Shown here one piece after another: positions 46,545-54,592 of a stretch of DNA of 64,000 nucleotides (its first letter is position 1; each line of letters opens with the position of its first letter). The DNA is from Holophagaceae bacterium (lineage in GTDB: Bacteria; Acidobacteriota; Holophagae; Holophagales; Holophagaceae): assembly GCA_021286765.1 (NCBI GenBank), contig JAJTBS010000006.1, positions 106,846-170,845 of the forward strand, given 5' to 3'. Below the pieces are notes generated by a model. That model had not been told where the DNA came from and made no database searches. It saw nothing but the letters and a program-made list of their open reading frames with translations. The translations under genes were made by a program, and so were the position numbers.

Positions 46545-48016
46545 TGCGCTTTCTCCTGGACACGAACGTCCTCATCACCCTTGAGGATTCCAGCCAGGCC
46601 TTCTCAACGGACCTGGCTGATTTCGTGCGTCTGGCGCAGGGCAATGGCCACGAGCTGACCTACCACGAGGCATCGCACCGCGACTTCGATCGGGACCTCC
46701 AGCCGGACCGTCGGCAGCGGAACCTGGACCGCATCCGGCAGTTCAGATGTCTCACCCAATTCCCAGCCTGCCCTTGGAATGACGCCGGCACCACACCCAA
46801 TGATGCGGTGGACAACGAGATCCTCTTCGCCATGTCCCTGGATGCTGCGGACTATGTGGTGACCGAGGACAGGCCGATGCTCCGGATCGCCCAACGCCGG
46901 GACCTCAAGGCCCGCGTCATGGCCATCCAGGAGGCGGCCCAGTTCCTTCGGCAGTTGCATGACCGGCGCTCGGTCAAGCTCCCGAACATCGAAGAGGTGC
47001 CGCTCTACAGCCTGGTCCCAGCTCTGGGCACGCCCTTCTTCGACAGCCTTCGGGCCAGTTACGACTTCGACACCTGGTTCAGAACGAAGGCCAAGGAGGG
47101 CCGCCACGCCTGGATTCATCGGGATGACACCGGTGCATTGGGGGGTCTGTGCATCTATGCCGAGCAGGTGGGCGAAACCATCACCGACGATGGGCAGCGA
47201 CTGGAGGGGAAGGCCCTGAAGTTATGCACATTCAAGGTGGCGGAAGCCCATCGGGGGCGGAAGATTGGCGAGCTGTTTTTGAAGGCGGCCTTTGGCTATG
47301 CCACCGCGAACCGCCTCCCGAACATCTTCATCACAGCCCGCCAAGGGGAACACCCCCGGCTGGTCGAGATGCTGGCGGATTTCGGGTTCCAACAAGCGGG
47401 CGCGCTGAGGGGTGACGACGTCCTTGTGAAGGCCCATCCGGTGGCGGCTCCCGGCATGGACCTGCCCCCGGTGGAGTATGCCCGGCGGTTCTTCCCCCAC
47501 GTCAAGGATGGGCCGGGGATCGGCAAATTCGTCGTTCCCATCAGGGACCAGTATCACCAGATCCTCTTCCCTGATTTTAGGCTCCGGGGCACCCACGACC
47601 CGCTGCCGGGCCTGGAGGTGACCCCGGATAATCCAGCGGGGAATGCCATCAAGCTGGCCTATCTGTGCCACGCCAAGATCAAGGGTCCGCTCCCCGGCGA
47701 TCTTGTCCTGTTCTACAGGTCCCGGGACCAGCATCGGATCACCACCCTTGGCGTGGTGGAAGTCGCCGAGATATGCACGGATCCGGATGCCATCGCCCGT
47801 CTGGTTCGACGGCGAACGGTGTATTCCATGGCGGAGATCGAAGCCATGTCGGATCGCCCGGTGAAGGTAATGCTGTTCCGGGCCATTCGCCACCTTCCGA
47901 CCCCACCTACCCTGCGTGACCTGACCCGGCAGGGAATCCTGAAGGGGGCGCCCCGGACCATCGTCCAGATCCCCCATACCGCTTACGAAAAACTCCGGGA
48001 ACTTGCCTGTGTCTGA
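46544..48016 (+). CDS. PIN-GNAT-PUA-like fusion protein in the hsd operon
   Basis: A 490-residue three-part protein. Residues 1-140: PIN domain, with FLLDTNVLI and DYVVTEDRPML holding acidic residues, suggesting an RNase. Residues 185-300: GNAT acetyltransferase (TFKVAEAHRGRKIGELFLKA is the acetyl-CoA motif region). Residues 360-485: PUA/EVE/ASCH-like barrel (GPLPGDLVLFYRSRD ... RITTLGVVEVAEI). Translationally coupled to hsdS (TGATG). PUA-like folds bind modified bases, so this may be an accessory effector that senses modified or invading DNA. The exact role is inference. Confidence 0.8.
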   Translation: MRFLLDTNVLITLEDSSQAFSTDLADFVRLAQGNGHELTYHEASHRDFDRDLQPDRRQRNLDRIRQFRCLTQFPACPWNDAGTTPNDAVDNEILFAMSLDAADYVVTEDRPMLRIAQRRDLKARVMAIQEAAQFLRQLHDRRSVKLPNIEEVPLYSLVPALGTPFFDSLRASYDFDTWFRTKAKEGRHAWIHRDDTGALGGLCIYAEQVGETITDDGQRLEGKALKLCTFKVAEAHRGRKIGELFLKAAFGYATANRLPNIFITARQGEHPRLVEMLADFGFQQAGALRGDDVLVKAHPVAAPGMDLPPVEYARRFFPHVKDGPGIGKFVVPIRDQYHQILFPDFRLRGTHDPLPGLEVTPDNPAGNAIKLAYLCHAKIKGPLPGDLVLFYRSRDQHRITTLGVVEVAEICTDPDAIARLVRRRTVYSMAEIEAMSDRPVKVMLFRAIRHLPTPPTLRDLTRQGILKGAPRTIVQIPHTAYEKLRELACV

Positions 48017-48425
48017 ACTCGTATTGATCTCCATCCACCCCCGTCATGTCGAGGCCATTCTCGCAGGGGAAAAGACCATCGAATTCCGCCGGAGATGGAC
48101 CGCCCGAGCCGTTAGTCACCTCGTCATCTATGCCACCGTCCCGACGAAGCAAATCGTGGCTGTGGTGCCCATCGAGGAGACCGTTCAGGGCAGTCCGACA
48201 GCCCTTTGGAACCTCGCCCGGCAACATGGCGGCGGGGTCACCAGGGCGGAACTATTCACCTATTTCAGTGGCCTACAAGAGGGCTTTGGGTTGCGCCTTG
48301 GCAGGGTCAAACCGCTGCGGCGACCCATCGATCCCTTCGTGAAATTCGATGGGTTCCGTGCCCCGCAATCCTACCGTTTCGTGACCACGAAGGAAGCCAG
48401 CGTTCTCCGCTTGGCACTGAAGTAA
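48009..48425 (+). CDS. ASCH/PUA-like small protein, last gene of the hsd operon
   Basis: A 138-residue protein of the ASCH type: ISIHPRHVEAILAGEKTIEF is the classic N-terminal motif with the nucleotide-contact Lys. GTG 48009 overlaps the stop of the PIN-GNAT gene; a TTG two codons earlier is also possible. ASCH domains bind RNA or modified nucleotides. With the C-terminal barrel of the previous gene it gives the operon two PUA-like modules. Two GC-rich hairpins follow at 48460-48516. Confidence 0.85.
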   Translation: MSELVLISIHPRHVEAILAGEKTIEFRRRWTARAVSHLVIYATVPTKQIVAVVPIEETVQGSPTALWNLARQHGGGVTRAELFTYFSGLQEGFGLRLGRVKPLRRPIDPFVKFDGFRAPQSYRFVTTKEASVLRLALK

Positions 48426-48905
48426 AGGCTGTCGCCAAGGGCTCGGCTGCTTGTCCCGTGGGGGCCCTGGCCCCCGCGCGTTCACGGCAGAAAGCGAACG
48501 GGCCCAGCCCGTTTGCGAACAGTGCTTACGCAACATGCCATCTAAGACGCAACCAGGGCGCGGGGCCTACCCGCGACCTTCCGGGCCGGCGGGGCGGTCA
48601 GGGGCGCAGGCGTAGACTGCGACCGGGACCGACACGCCTGATCCGGGGACTGCCAGGTGCCGTGAACCCGGGCGGCGAACCAGGGGCGAAGGCCCAGGTG
48701 ATGTCGATCCGGGGGCGGGGTGCCGGGCTGAATCGGGAAGAAACATCTAAGACAGGCATTGAGAACGGGTCGCGGGGAAAGGTCCGAAACGGCTTAGAAC
48801 GCACCATCCAAGACGCAGTGCTGGTGCGGCTCAGCAGCAGCCCACAGGTTCGTGGAAAGGACCAACCTGGAAGTGTCCCCGATGGGACCGACTTCGAGGT
48901 GATTC
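48426..48905. other. 480-base non-coding region: hairpins and CATCYAAGAC repeats (possible oriT/terminator)
   Basis: No gene is supported here. Two hairpins follow the ASCH stop: GGGGGCC-CT-GGCCCCC (48460-48475) and AACGGGC-CCA-GCCCGTT (48497-48513), likely ending the hsd operon. Three near copies of CATCTAAGAC(GCA) lie at 48539, 48744 and 48805 (the last CATCCAAGACGCA). Lying directly before a small DNA-binding-like gene and a MobF-like relaxase, this is where an origin of transfer is expected. Confidence 0.4.
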
Positions 48906-49181
48906 ATGACCGCAACGAAAAAGAGCAAAACCACGCGGGCCGCCGCAGCGCTCACCAATATGCTGGCTGGTCGCCAGCAGCGCAAGGTCTCGGCCCAGAT
49001 TTCCGGCCGGGCCGCTGAGCAGTGGGCCGACCTGGTCGACAAGGCGGCCTCCAAGGGCCTCAGCGCAGACGATGTCGTCACTCTGCTGCTTCACCTGGCG
49101 TACGTGGCCCTGGCCAAGGAACTCGATTCCCTGGCCAAGAAACCTGATTCCGTGGCCAAGGCCGCGTCTTCGGTCAGGTAG
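48906..49181 (+). CDS. Small accessory protein of the relaxase module (RHH-like)
   Basis: A 91-residue basic protein with GAGGTG before ATG 48906. The middle (RKVSAQISGRAAEQWADLVD followed by GLSADDVVTLLLHLAYVAL) has the strand-helix-helix pattern of ribbon-helix-helix proteins. In MobF-type plasmids a small RHH protein (TrwA) assists the relaxase at oriT and its gene lies just upstream, as here. It ends with a repeated SLAKK/SVAKA tail. The family assignment is by pattern and position, not by a strong match. Confidence 0.55.
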   Translation: MTATKKSKTTRAAAALTNMLAGRQQRKVSAQISGRAAEQWADLVDKAASKGLSADDVVTLLLHLAYVALAKELDSLAKKPDSVAKAASSVR

Positions 49182-49186
49182 GGGCC

Positions 49187-51724
49187 GTGAAGGCCGTCGC
49201 GCGTTACGGCGGAACGGAGGTAGGCGAGTCGCCTACCTCCGTGGGCGCCACCGTCAAGCTGCTGAACGAACACTTCGCCTCCATGCAGGAGGCGGGTGTC
49301 CTGCAGTTCGTGAAAAACTATTTGAACGACGAACACAAGCCACGCTTTGAATTCCTAGATGAGGACCACTGGCGTGCGCTCGGGCTGTCCGAGGAAGAGC
49401 TTCAACAAGGGCGACTGAACCCGGAAACCATCCGAAATCTGCTCCGGGGATGTGACTGCCGCGGCAAGCGGCTGGTTCGCGAAGTCCGGGGCGGCTTCCA
49501 TCGGATGGTCCACGGGCTTTGGACCCACTACCCCGCGGTCTCGCACCTGCTCGCCGAGCGCGGGGAGGAACTTCATGTCCAAGAGCTGCAGGCCGCCATT
49601 GCCCAGTGTTGGTACGACAGCCTAGCGTCCATGGCCACCCGCCGCTCCTCCGGGGGGCGGGAGGTCAAGCACAAGGACCGGATCCGGATCGAACCCGGGA
49701 AGATCCTCATGGGCTGGGTGTCGCATGGGCTCAATAAGCTGGGCGAACCGCATCTTCATGGGCATCCCTTCGCGTTCATTCCGGTCTATTGCCTTGATCA
49801 GGAATGGCGCGCCCTGGAAGTCGGGCCCCATGCTAGCTGGCTTCAGAAGGTCGGCCGCGACGAAATCACCCTCATCACCGCACGCCACCTCGCCCGTTTT
49901 GGGTACACGCTCGTCTGGAAACCCGGGTTGGCCAGAGACCTGGATGAGGATGAGGCAGACGCATCGATCATCTGCCCAGACGGGTCCGTGATCGAGGCAG
50001 GCAGCCACCTCAACCAAAGGACCATCGAGGTGGGCGCCTGGCGGGAAATTCTGGCTCAGTTTCGGGGTCGGGAATCCACCTGGACCGAGGTCGAGAAGAT
50101 CCGGCGGATCCTGCGTAGCGTCACCAAGGAAACTGAGTTGCGTCATGTGGTGTCCTTTGCCGGAATTGGCAGGGATACCTCGTTGGAAATTGACCAGGCC
50201 TTCGCCCTGGCGGAAGTCGTGACCCAGCTCCGCTACCCACGCCCCCGCAGTGACCTGGTGGCTGATGACATCCGGCGCCTCCGTGATCGCCTCACCGCCA
50301 TCTGTCCCGAGATTCCACAGGATGAACACGACGACCTTGCCTGGAACCTTCAGATTTCGCAACTGACCAGGGAGCTCCACGACATCAATTCAGCACCACC
50401 CAAGACCAAGCCACCAAGCCGCACCGACCTTCGCATCCTCACCCATCACCAACTCATCAGGAGAGACCCCAATGACCAAGCTGACCAAGTCACCGGTAGC
50501 CAGCGAAAACCTTCCCGGCAAAGGCACAGGCTCACGGATCGCGGACGCCAAGTGTTGGGGGCCGACGATCCCAGTCGTGCCCTCGGACTTCTTCTGCTCG
50601 CGGCTGGAGTGGTACGAGGAAGCGGGGCTGTGGCGCCAGAGCTCCTGCCAGGTGTTGCAGGAAGACCCGATGCGCCCCCTGCGGGAGGCCATCTCGGAGC
50701 TGGTCCCCGACTGGGATTCGAAGCTTCCGGACATGGGCCGGATCACCACGATGGAGGAGGCCCAGAAGGCAGCGGAAGGCTGCGTCGGGGCGACGTGCCT
50801 CGGAGCCCTGGCGAGCCAGGTGGCCTGCGGGGAGACGGCGGACTCGATCCTGATCAAAACGGCCAAGGATCTGGTCGCCGTCGGCTACCTGGGGGCCGAG
50901 GTGCTGCAGTGGGCCCAGGCCCAGGCGGAGTACTCCCTGGTGACCAGCTTCGAGCCCCTGCCAGTGACGATCCAGCCGATCGGGTCACGGGGGGAGCGCC
51001 CAGCCTCGATCACGGGCCTGGTCCATCGGACTGGCCTGCGCAGGGTCGCCGTCCCGAGAAAGGCCCTCGAGGCCCGGGATGGGCTCCATGGCCGGCAGTA
51101 CGAGGTGGTGAAGGAGGAGGTGACCCACACCGAGAAGAACGTGACCATGCAGTCGATGGAGCAGGTCGCCGGGAAGATGATCTGGGACCCCTGGCCCTTC
51201 CTCGTGCTCCACACCGAGCAGCAGTTCGACGAACTGCTGGCGAGGGCTCCCGGGAAGGTGGTCCTGCAGGAGGTGATCTGTCTGGACAATCCGGACGGTT
51301 CGGAGTGCCTCATCCCAAGGCCGTTCCAGCAGAAGAGAATCGTGGCCACGAAGCTGATCCACCGCGGAACGGTGCCTCTGGAGGTCCTGGGGGGGGTGCC
51401 CACCCGAGAGCGGATGGCGGCGCACCACCGCCAGGTGTCCAACACGCCGTTCCAGGAGGTCTGGTCCAACCTGCTCAACGCCATGGCCAAGCCCTACCAG
51501 CTCGACCGCAAAGCACGGTTCTGGGTCCCGCTGCTCTGACCCACCGGGTGGGACCGGTGAATGACCGGTTCCAGCGCAACGGGGGGATGTCACCGATGCA
51601 CTACTTCGGGGCTCACCCCGGCCCTTCAAGGTCGGCTCCACCACGGCAGGCTGGACCTAGGATTGGGCCAAGCATTCAGAAGCCCCAGACGCACACACTG
51701 GCGCAGCGGCGGGGGCGGAAATGA
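49187..51724 (+). CDS. MobF/TrwC-like relaxase domain protein, 3' end disturbed
   Basis: GTG 49187 follows the accessory gene by five bases. Residues 45-260 align with the MobF relaxase: LGLSEEELQQGRLNPETIRN, then the three-His site SHGLNKLGEPHLHGHPF (all three His kept), then QEWRALEV and LARFGYTLVW. A catalytic Tyr could be in FVKNYLND. Coding-like composition stops near 50470; the frame stays open to 51724 but that part is Gly/Pro/Arg-rich and overlaps another convincing gene (50472-51539). A TGA one frame away at 50473 overlaps that gene's start, so an indel has probably removed the true stop. No helicase domain is present. Confidence 0.6.
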   Translation: MKAVARYGGTEVGESPTSVGATVKLLNEHFASMQEAGVLQFVKNYLNDEHKPRFEFLDEDHWRALGLSEEELQQGRLNPETIRNLLRGCDCRGKRLVREVRGGFHRMVHGLWTHYPAVSHLLAERGEELHVQELQAAIAQCWYDSLASMATRRSSGGREVKHKDRIRIEPGKILMGWVSHGLNKLGEPHLHGHPFAFIPVYCLDQEWRALEVGPHASWLQKVGRDEITLITARHLARFGYTLVWKPGLARDLDEDEADASIICPDGSVIEAGSHLNQRTIEVGAWREILAQFRGRESTWTEVEKIRRILRSVTKETELRHVVSFAGIGRDTSLEIDQAFALAEVVTQLRYPRPRSDLVADDIRRLRDRLTAICPEIPQDEHDDLAWNLQISQLTRELHDINSAPPKTKPPSRTDLRILTHHQLIRRDPNDQADQVTGSQRKPSRQRHRLTDRGRQVLGADDPSRALGLLLLAAGVVRGSGAVAPELLPGVAGRPDAPPAGGHLGAGPRLGFEASGHGPDHHDGGGPEGSGRLRRGDVPRSPGEPGGLRGDGGLDPDQNGQGSGRRRLPGGRGAAVGPGPGGVLPGDQLRAPASDDPADRVTGGAPSLDHGPGPSDWPAQGRRPEKGPRGPGWAPWPAVRGGEGGGDPHREERDHAVDGAGRREDDLGPLALPRAPHRAAVRRTAGEGSREGGPAGGDLSGQSGRFGVPHPKAVPAEENRGHEADPPRNGASGGPGGGAHPRADGGAPPPGVQHAVPGGLVQPAQRHGQALPARPQSTVLGPAALTHRVGPVNDRFQRNGGMSPMHYFGAHPGPSRSAPPRQAGPRIGPSIQKPQTHTLAQRRGRK
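50472..51539 (+). CDS. Hypothetical protein downstream of the relaxase
   Basis: A 355-residue soluble protein of normal composition with AGGAG eight bases before ATG 50472. No family is recognised. Segments such as EEAQKAAEGCVGATCLGALA and VGYLGAEVLQWAQAQAEY suggest helical packing, and the C-terminal half has strands (KVVLQEVICLDNPDG). It lies where mobilisation elements carry accessory genes and shares the ribosome-site region with the end of the relaxase gene. The competing frame (relaxase read-through) is much less protein-like here. Confidence 0.65.
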   Translation: MTKLTKSPVASENLPGKGTGSRIADAKCWGPTIPVVPSDFFCSRLEWYEEAGLWRQSSCQVLQEDPMRPLREAISELVPDWDSKLPDMGRITTMEEAQKAAEGCVGATCLGALASQVACGETADSILIKTAKDLVAVGYLGAEVLQWAQAQAEYSLVTSFEPLPVTIQPIGSRGERPASITGLVHRTGLRRVAVPRKALEARDGLHGRQYEVVKEEVTHTEKNVTMQSMEQVAGKMIWDPWPFLVLHTEQQFDELLARAPGKVVLQEVICLDNPDGSECLIPRPFQQKRIVATKLIHRGTVPLEVLGGVPTRERMAAHHRQVSNTPFQEVWSNLLNAMAKPYQLDRKARFWVPLL

Positions 51725-51805
51725 CACGTAAGAGACCTAGCAATCGGACGGCCTCCATGGCCATGCCAAGAATGACCATCCTTTCCCCAGCAGGAGGTTC
51801 TTGAA

Positions 51806-52135
51806 ATGCTTCCAGACGATTTCCCCTTCGAATACTCCGGCGACGAATATGAAGGCCCTCCAGTCACCCCACCGAAGCTGGGATCAGCGGGCGGAAATGA
51901 GCCTCCGCAGGGCCCCCCCCAGCAGTGGGACTCGGTCGATTGGGATGACGTCCCATTCGGGCGCCCCCCGGTGGTGATACCTCCGTGGGGCCCTAGCGTG
52001 GCTGACACCATTTCTGCCATGGAAGAGGTGGAGAGGCTTCGGAACATCTCGGAAGAGATGTCCGTGCTGGTTGACCAAGCCCTCCTGGACATCCTGGTTC
52101 AGTCAATGCCGCCCGGATCTACGCCATCTGGTTAG
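51806..52135 (+). CDS. Small acidic, proline-rich hypothetical protein
   Basis: A 109-residue protein with AGGAGG eight bases before ATG 51806. The first 70 residues are rich in Pro, Asp and Gly (DDFPFEYSGDEYEGPP, FGRPPVVIPPWGP) and likely disordered; the last 40 form an amphipathic helix (TISAMEEVERLRNISEEMSV). No family is recognised. The 266 bases before it hold no gene that I can support. It is convergent to dinB. Confidence 0.55.
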   Translation: MLPDDFPFEYSGDEYEGPPVTPPKLGSAGGNEPPQGPPQQWDSVDWDDVPFGRPPVVIPPWGPSVADTISAMEEVERLRNISEEMSVLVDQALLDILVQSMPPGSTPSG

Positions 52136-52207
52136 GCCGGCGAATCTACAGACGGTGACCCACCTCAGGTCTGGGCTCATCTTGAAAAATAGCGGGTTGG
52201 GTCCGAT

Positions 52208-53506
52208 CTATTCGGCCCAGCCCGCCGCAGCGTCAGAACATGATTCATCTGATGGCTGATGACCTTCATGGGCCCTGGTATTACTTCTCGCAGAAGACCG
52301 GCAAGACGAAAACTGATCTTCTGATGGGCATTGGCAGGAAGGGTTGAATAGCCCGTACTCCGCCACCGCGGTGGGCTCAGATGCCTGCAGTAGATGGGCA
52401 CCCTCCTTGACAAGTCCGCCCGCCCGAATCCCCATGAGCCGCAACCTTCGATCGAGGGTGACGCGCTTGAGGCAGGTGCGGGCCGCCTCGCGGAGGGAAG
52501 CAGTATCAGCAATGGGCCATGTCAAGGTCTGGTCGCGCGTGATGGTGGTGAAGTCCTCGAAACGCAGCTTGATGCCTACGCACTGGGCCAGGTAGCCCTT
52601 GCGGGCCAAGTCTTCCGCCAGCCGTTCGCAGAGGTTGAGGAGAATCTGGGACAGCGCTGCGCGATCCAACTTCACGTGAAGGTCCCGCTCAAAGGTGGTC
52701 TCCCGGCTGATGGACTTGGGCTCCCGCGACAGCGTCAGGGGCCGGTCATCGCGGCCATGGGCGGCCTCATGCAGCCAGGTGCCGTAGCTCCGCCCGAAGT
52801 GTTCAACCAGCCAGGCCGGATTAGCCTTGGCCAGCTCTCCGATGGTGCGAATGTGGAAGCCCACTAGCTTCGCCGTCGCCTTCGGACCGATGCCGTTGAC
52901 GGCGCGGCATGGCAGAGGCCAGATGCGGGTCGGAATCTCGTCCAGGCCGAGGATCGTCACGCCGTCAGGCTTCTCCAGTTCAGAGGCCATCTTGGAGAGC
53001 AGCTTGTTGGGCGTGATGCCAATGGAACAGGTCAGTCCGGTGGCTCGGCGCACTACCTCCTTGAGGTGCAGGGCCAGCGCCCTTGACTCACCCGGAACCT
53101 CGGTGATGTCGAGGTAGATCTCATCGATGCCGCGGTCCTCGATGAGCGGCGTCACTTCCGCCACGGCGGCCTTGAAGGCTCGGGAGACCCGGGTGTACGC
53201 CTCGAAGTGCGCAGGCAGCAGGATCGCCTCGGGGGCCAGCGCCGCGGCTTTCATGAGGCCCATCCCGCTGTGTACGCCGAAGGCACGGGCTTCGTAGGTG
53301 GCCGTGGTGGCCACGCCGCGACCCACGTAGTCCTTCAGTCGCGGGTAGGGCTGGCCAGCGATGGCGGCAACCGGGCGCCGGCCGCCCACGACGACCGGAA
53401 GCCCCTTCAGGTCGGGATGCTCCAATAGCTCCACGGAGGCGAAGAAGGCATCCATGTCCAGGTGCGCGATGCGCCGGGGAGCGCCGGACCCGCCTTGGTC
53501 GCTCAC
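52208..53506 (-). CDS. dinB: DNA polymerase IV (Y family)
   Basis: A 432-residue translesion polymerase. N-terminal catalytic motif HLDMDAFFASVEL with the first metal Asp, then DRGIDEIYLDIT with the second acidic pair, the helix-hairpin-helix NGIGPKATAKLVG and the little-finger domain to about residue 370. The last 45 residues (from about NPSCQ) are Ser/Arg-rich and do not resemble the family tail; another frame reads more regularly there, so a late frameshift is possible. Starts with GTG inside the stop of the small upstream gene (GTGA). Not overtly SOS-regulated: I found no clear LexA box. Confidence 0.92.
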   Translation of the reverse strand: MSDQGGSGAPRRIAHLDMDAFFASVELLEHPDLKGLPVVVGGRRPVAAIAGQPYPRLKDYVGRGVATTATYEARAFGVHSGMGLMKAAALAPEAILLPAHFEAYTRVSRAFKAAVAEVTPLIEDRGIDEIYLDITEVPGESRALALHLKEVVRRATGLTCSIGITPNKLLSKMASELEKPDGVTILGLDEIPTRIWPLPCRAVNGIGPKATAKLVGFHIRTIGELAKANPAWLVEHFGRSYGTWLHEAAHGRDDRPLTLSREPKSISRETTFERDLHVKLDRAALSQILLNLCERLAEDLARKGYLAQCVGIKLRFEDFTTITRDQTLTWPIADTASLREAARTCLKRVTLDRRLRLMGIRAGGLVKEGAHLLQASEPTAVAEYGLFNPSCQCPSEDQFSSCRSSARSNTRAHEGHQPSDESCSDAAAGWAE

Positions 53507-53736
53507 CGAGGTCCGTCCTCGCCAGTGATGCGCGGGGCCAAGAAGGCCTGCAGGCGCTGCGCCTCGTCACCGTCCACTGGAAGATGGATCGACACCTGCT
53601 GGAGGAGATCCAGGGCCGTTTCCAGTTCATCCAGGGCCACCGTGGCTGTGACCAGCGGTTGGAGGTGGCGGTAGCGCACCAGGTAGCCCCGCAGCTCGTG
53701 GCGGAGGCCTGGGTGGGTGGCTTGGGGCTGGTCCAT
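53503..53736 (-). CDS. Small protein cotranscribed with dinB
   Basis: A 77-residue protein started at ATG 53736 (AGGA upstream). It is helical (LRHELRGYLVRYRHLQPLVT, ATVALDELETALDLLQQVSI) with no recognised family. Its stop overlaps the dinB start, so the two are translationally coupled. It may be a small partner of the polymerase; that is only inferred from position. Confidence 0.65.
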   Translation of the reverse strand: MDQPQATHPGLRHELRGYLVRYRHLQPLVTATVALDELETALDLLQQVSIHLPVDGDEAQRLQAFLAPRITGEDGPR

Positions 53737-53846
53737 GGAGTTCCTGCGGGGATTGATGATAACGAAAATTAGACGAATATGCGATGCGTGGGGGCGGGAA
53801 TTGATGACCCATTTCTGTATGGATGGAGGTATGGAATTTATATGAT

Positions 53847-53880
53847 TAAAAAAATAAGCCACTGATTTGTCAGTGGCTTA
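53847..53880 (-). terminator. Terminator of tmRNA
   Basis: On the minus strand TAAGCCACTGA and TCAGTGGCTTA form a perfect 11-bp stem with a 4-base loop, followed by a run of seven T. It begins 11 bases after the CCA end of tmRNA. Confidence 0.92.
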
Positions 53881-53890
53881 CGCGTGCTAC

Positions 53891-54281
53891 TGGTGGAGGT
53901 GGTGGGAGTCGAACCCACGTCCAAGACATGCCGGATGGCGGCTCTTCCACAGGCTTGGTCCGCTCTTGAAACCTCCTGGCGGGGAACGGACGAGCCGCTC
54001 AGGACGTGTGTCCCCTGATCTCGATCGCCGTCAGGGGACGTCGCGGCGACCTATCTGGTGCCTCTGTCCGGCAGGCCGAAGCCACCCTTTCAGAGGTTTA
54101 ACGAGCCCGGTACCCAGAGATCCCGGGGACTCGCTCGGAACCTAGGTTGCCCTAGGCAGCGAGAGCCAGTTCGAAGTTATCGTTGGCAGTTTGATGTGGG
54201 CGGATTGATAAGGGGGCCATCCGACCAACCCCCGCCTGCACCGTGCACCCGGATCACGACCTGTCGAAACCGGTCACCCCC
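53891..54281 (-). ncRNA. ssrA: Transfer-messenger RNA (tmRNA)
   Basis: The 5' end GGGGGTGACCGGTTTCGACA (54281 downward) and the 3' end GGTTCGACTCCCACCACCTC CACCA show the tRNA-like half; GGGGGTG pairs with CACCTCC across the acceptor stem, and CCA is encoded. The 391-base length is normal for a one-piece tmRNA. The mRNA-like part encodes the tag ANDNFELALAA. tmRNA rescues stalled ribosomes and marks the products for proteolysis. The 3' end is a favourite target for integrases, and the accessory region lies on that side. Confidence 0.97.
54152..54187 (-). other. tmRNA tag reading frame
   Basis: Resume codon GCC at 54187 starts the 11-codon frame for ANDNFELALAA, ended by TAG. The ALAA ending is the usual ClpXP-type degron. 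Confidence 0.93.
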
Positions 54282-54374
54282 AGGGTGTGGTGTCGCCTCT
54301 CGAAGCCCCGCGAGGTTTCGCTGGAAGCGGAGGTTGAGTATGCGGGGCCTGCTGTGGATGCACAAGCCGGGCTG

Positions 54375-54578
54375 CTATTTCCCCTGCTGGCGCCGCGCGG
54401 TGACGGTCTCGCCGCCAATGCCCCAGTTGTCGGTGTCCACTTCCTCGATGACGACCACCGTGGTCTGGGGGGTCTTGTTCAGGACATCCACCAGCAGCTG
54501 GGTGGCGCCCTGGATGAGCTGCGCCTTCTGCTCGGCGGTCGCGCCGTCGCGGGTGATCTTGATGTTGACGAAGGGCAT
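54375..54578 (-). CDS. 4-oxalocrotonate tautomerase-like protein
   Basis: A 67-residue protein of the tautomerase superfamily. After Met removal, Pro-1 (PFVNIKITRDG) is the catalytic base; the VVVIEEVDTDNWGIGG region matches the second half of the 4-OT fold. It would form hexamers. The natural substrate is unknown, as for many orphan 4-OT proteins. It is the last gene of a short operon (YcxB-like, glycosylase, tautomerase), 14 bases after the glycosylase stop. Confidence 0.92.
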   Translation of the reverse strand: MPFVNIKITRDGATAEQKAQLIQGATQLLVDVLNKTPQTTVVVIEEVDTDNWGIGGETVTARRQQGK

Positions 54579-54592
54579 GGAACCTCCGGGCC

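Noticed and set aside
53847..53893. Possible attachment-site duplication of the tmRNA 3' end
   Set aside because: I looked for a second copy of the tmRNA 3' end elsewhere in the window and found none; the terminator right after tmRNA is intact.
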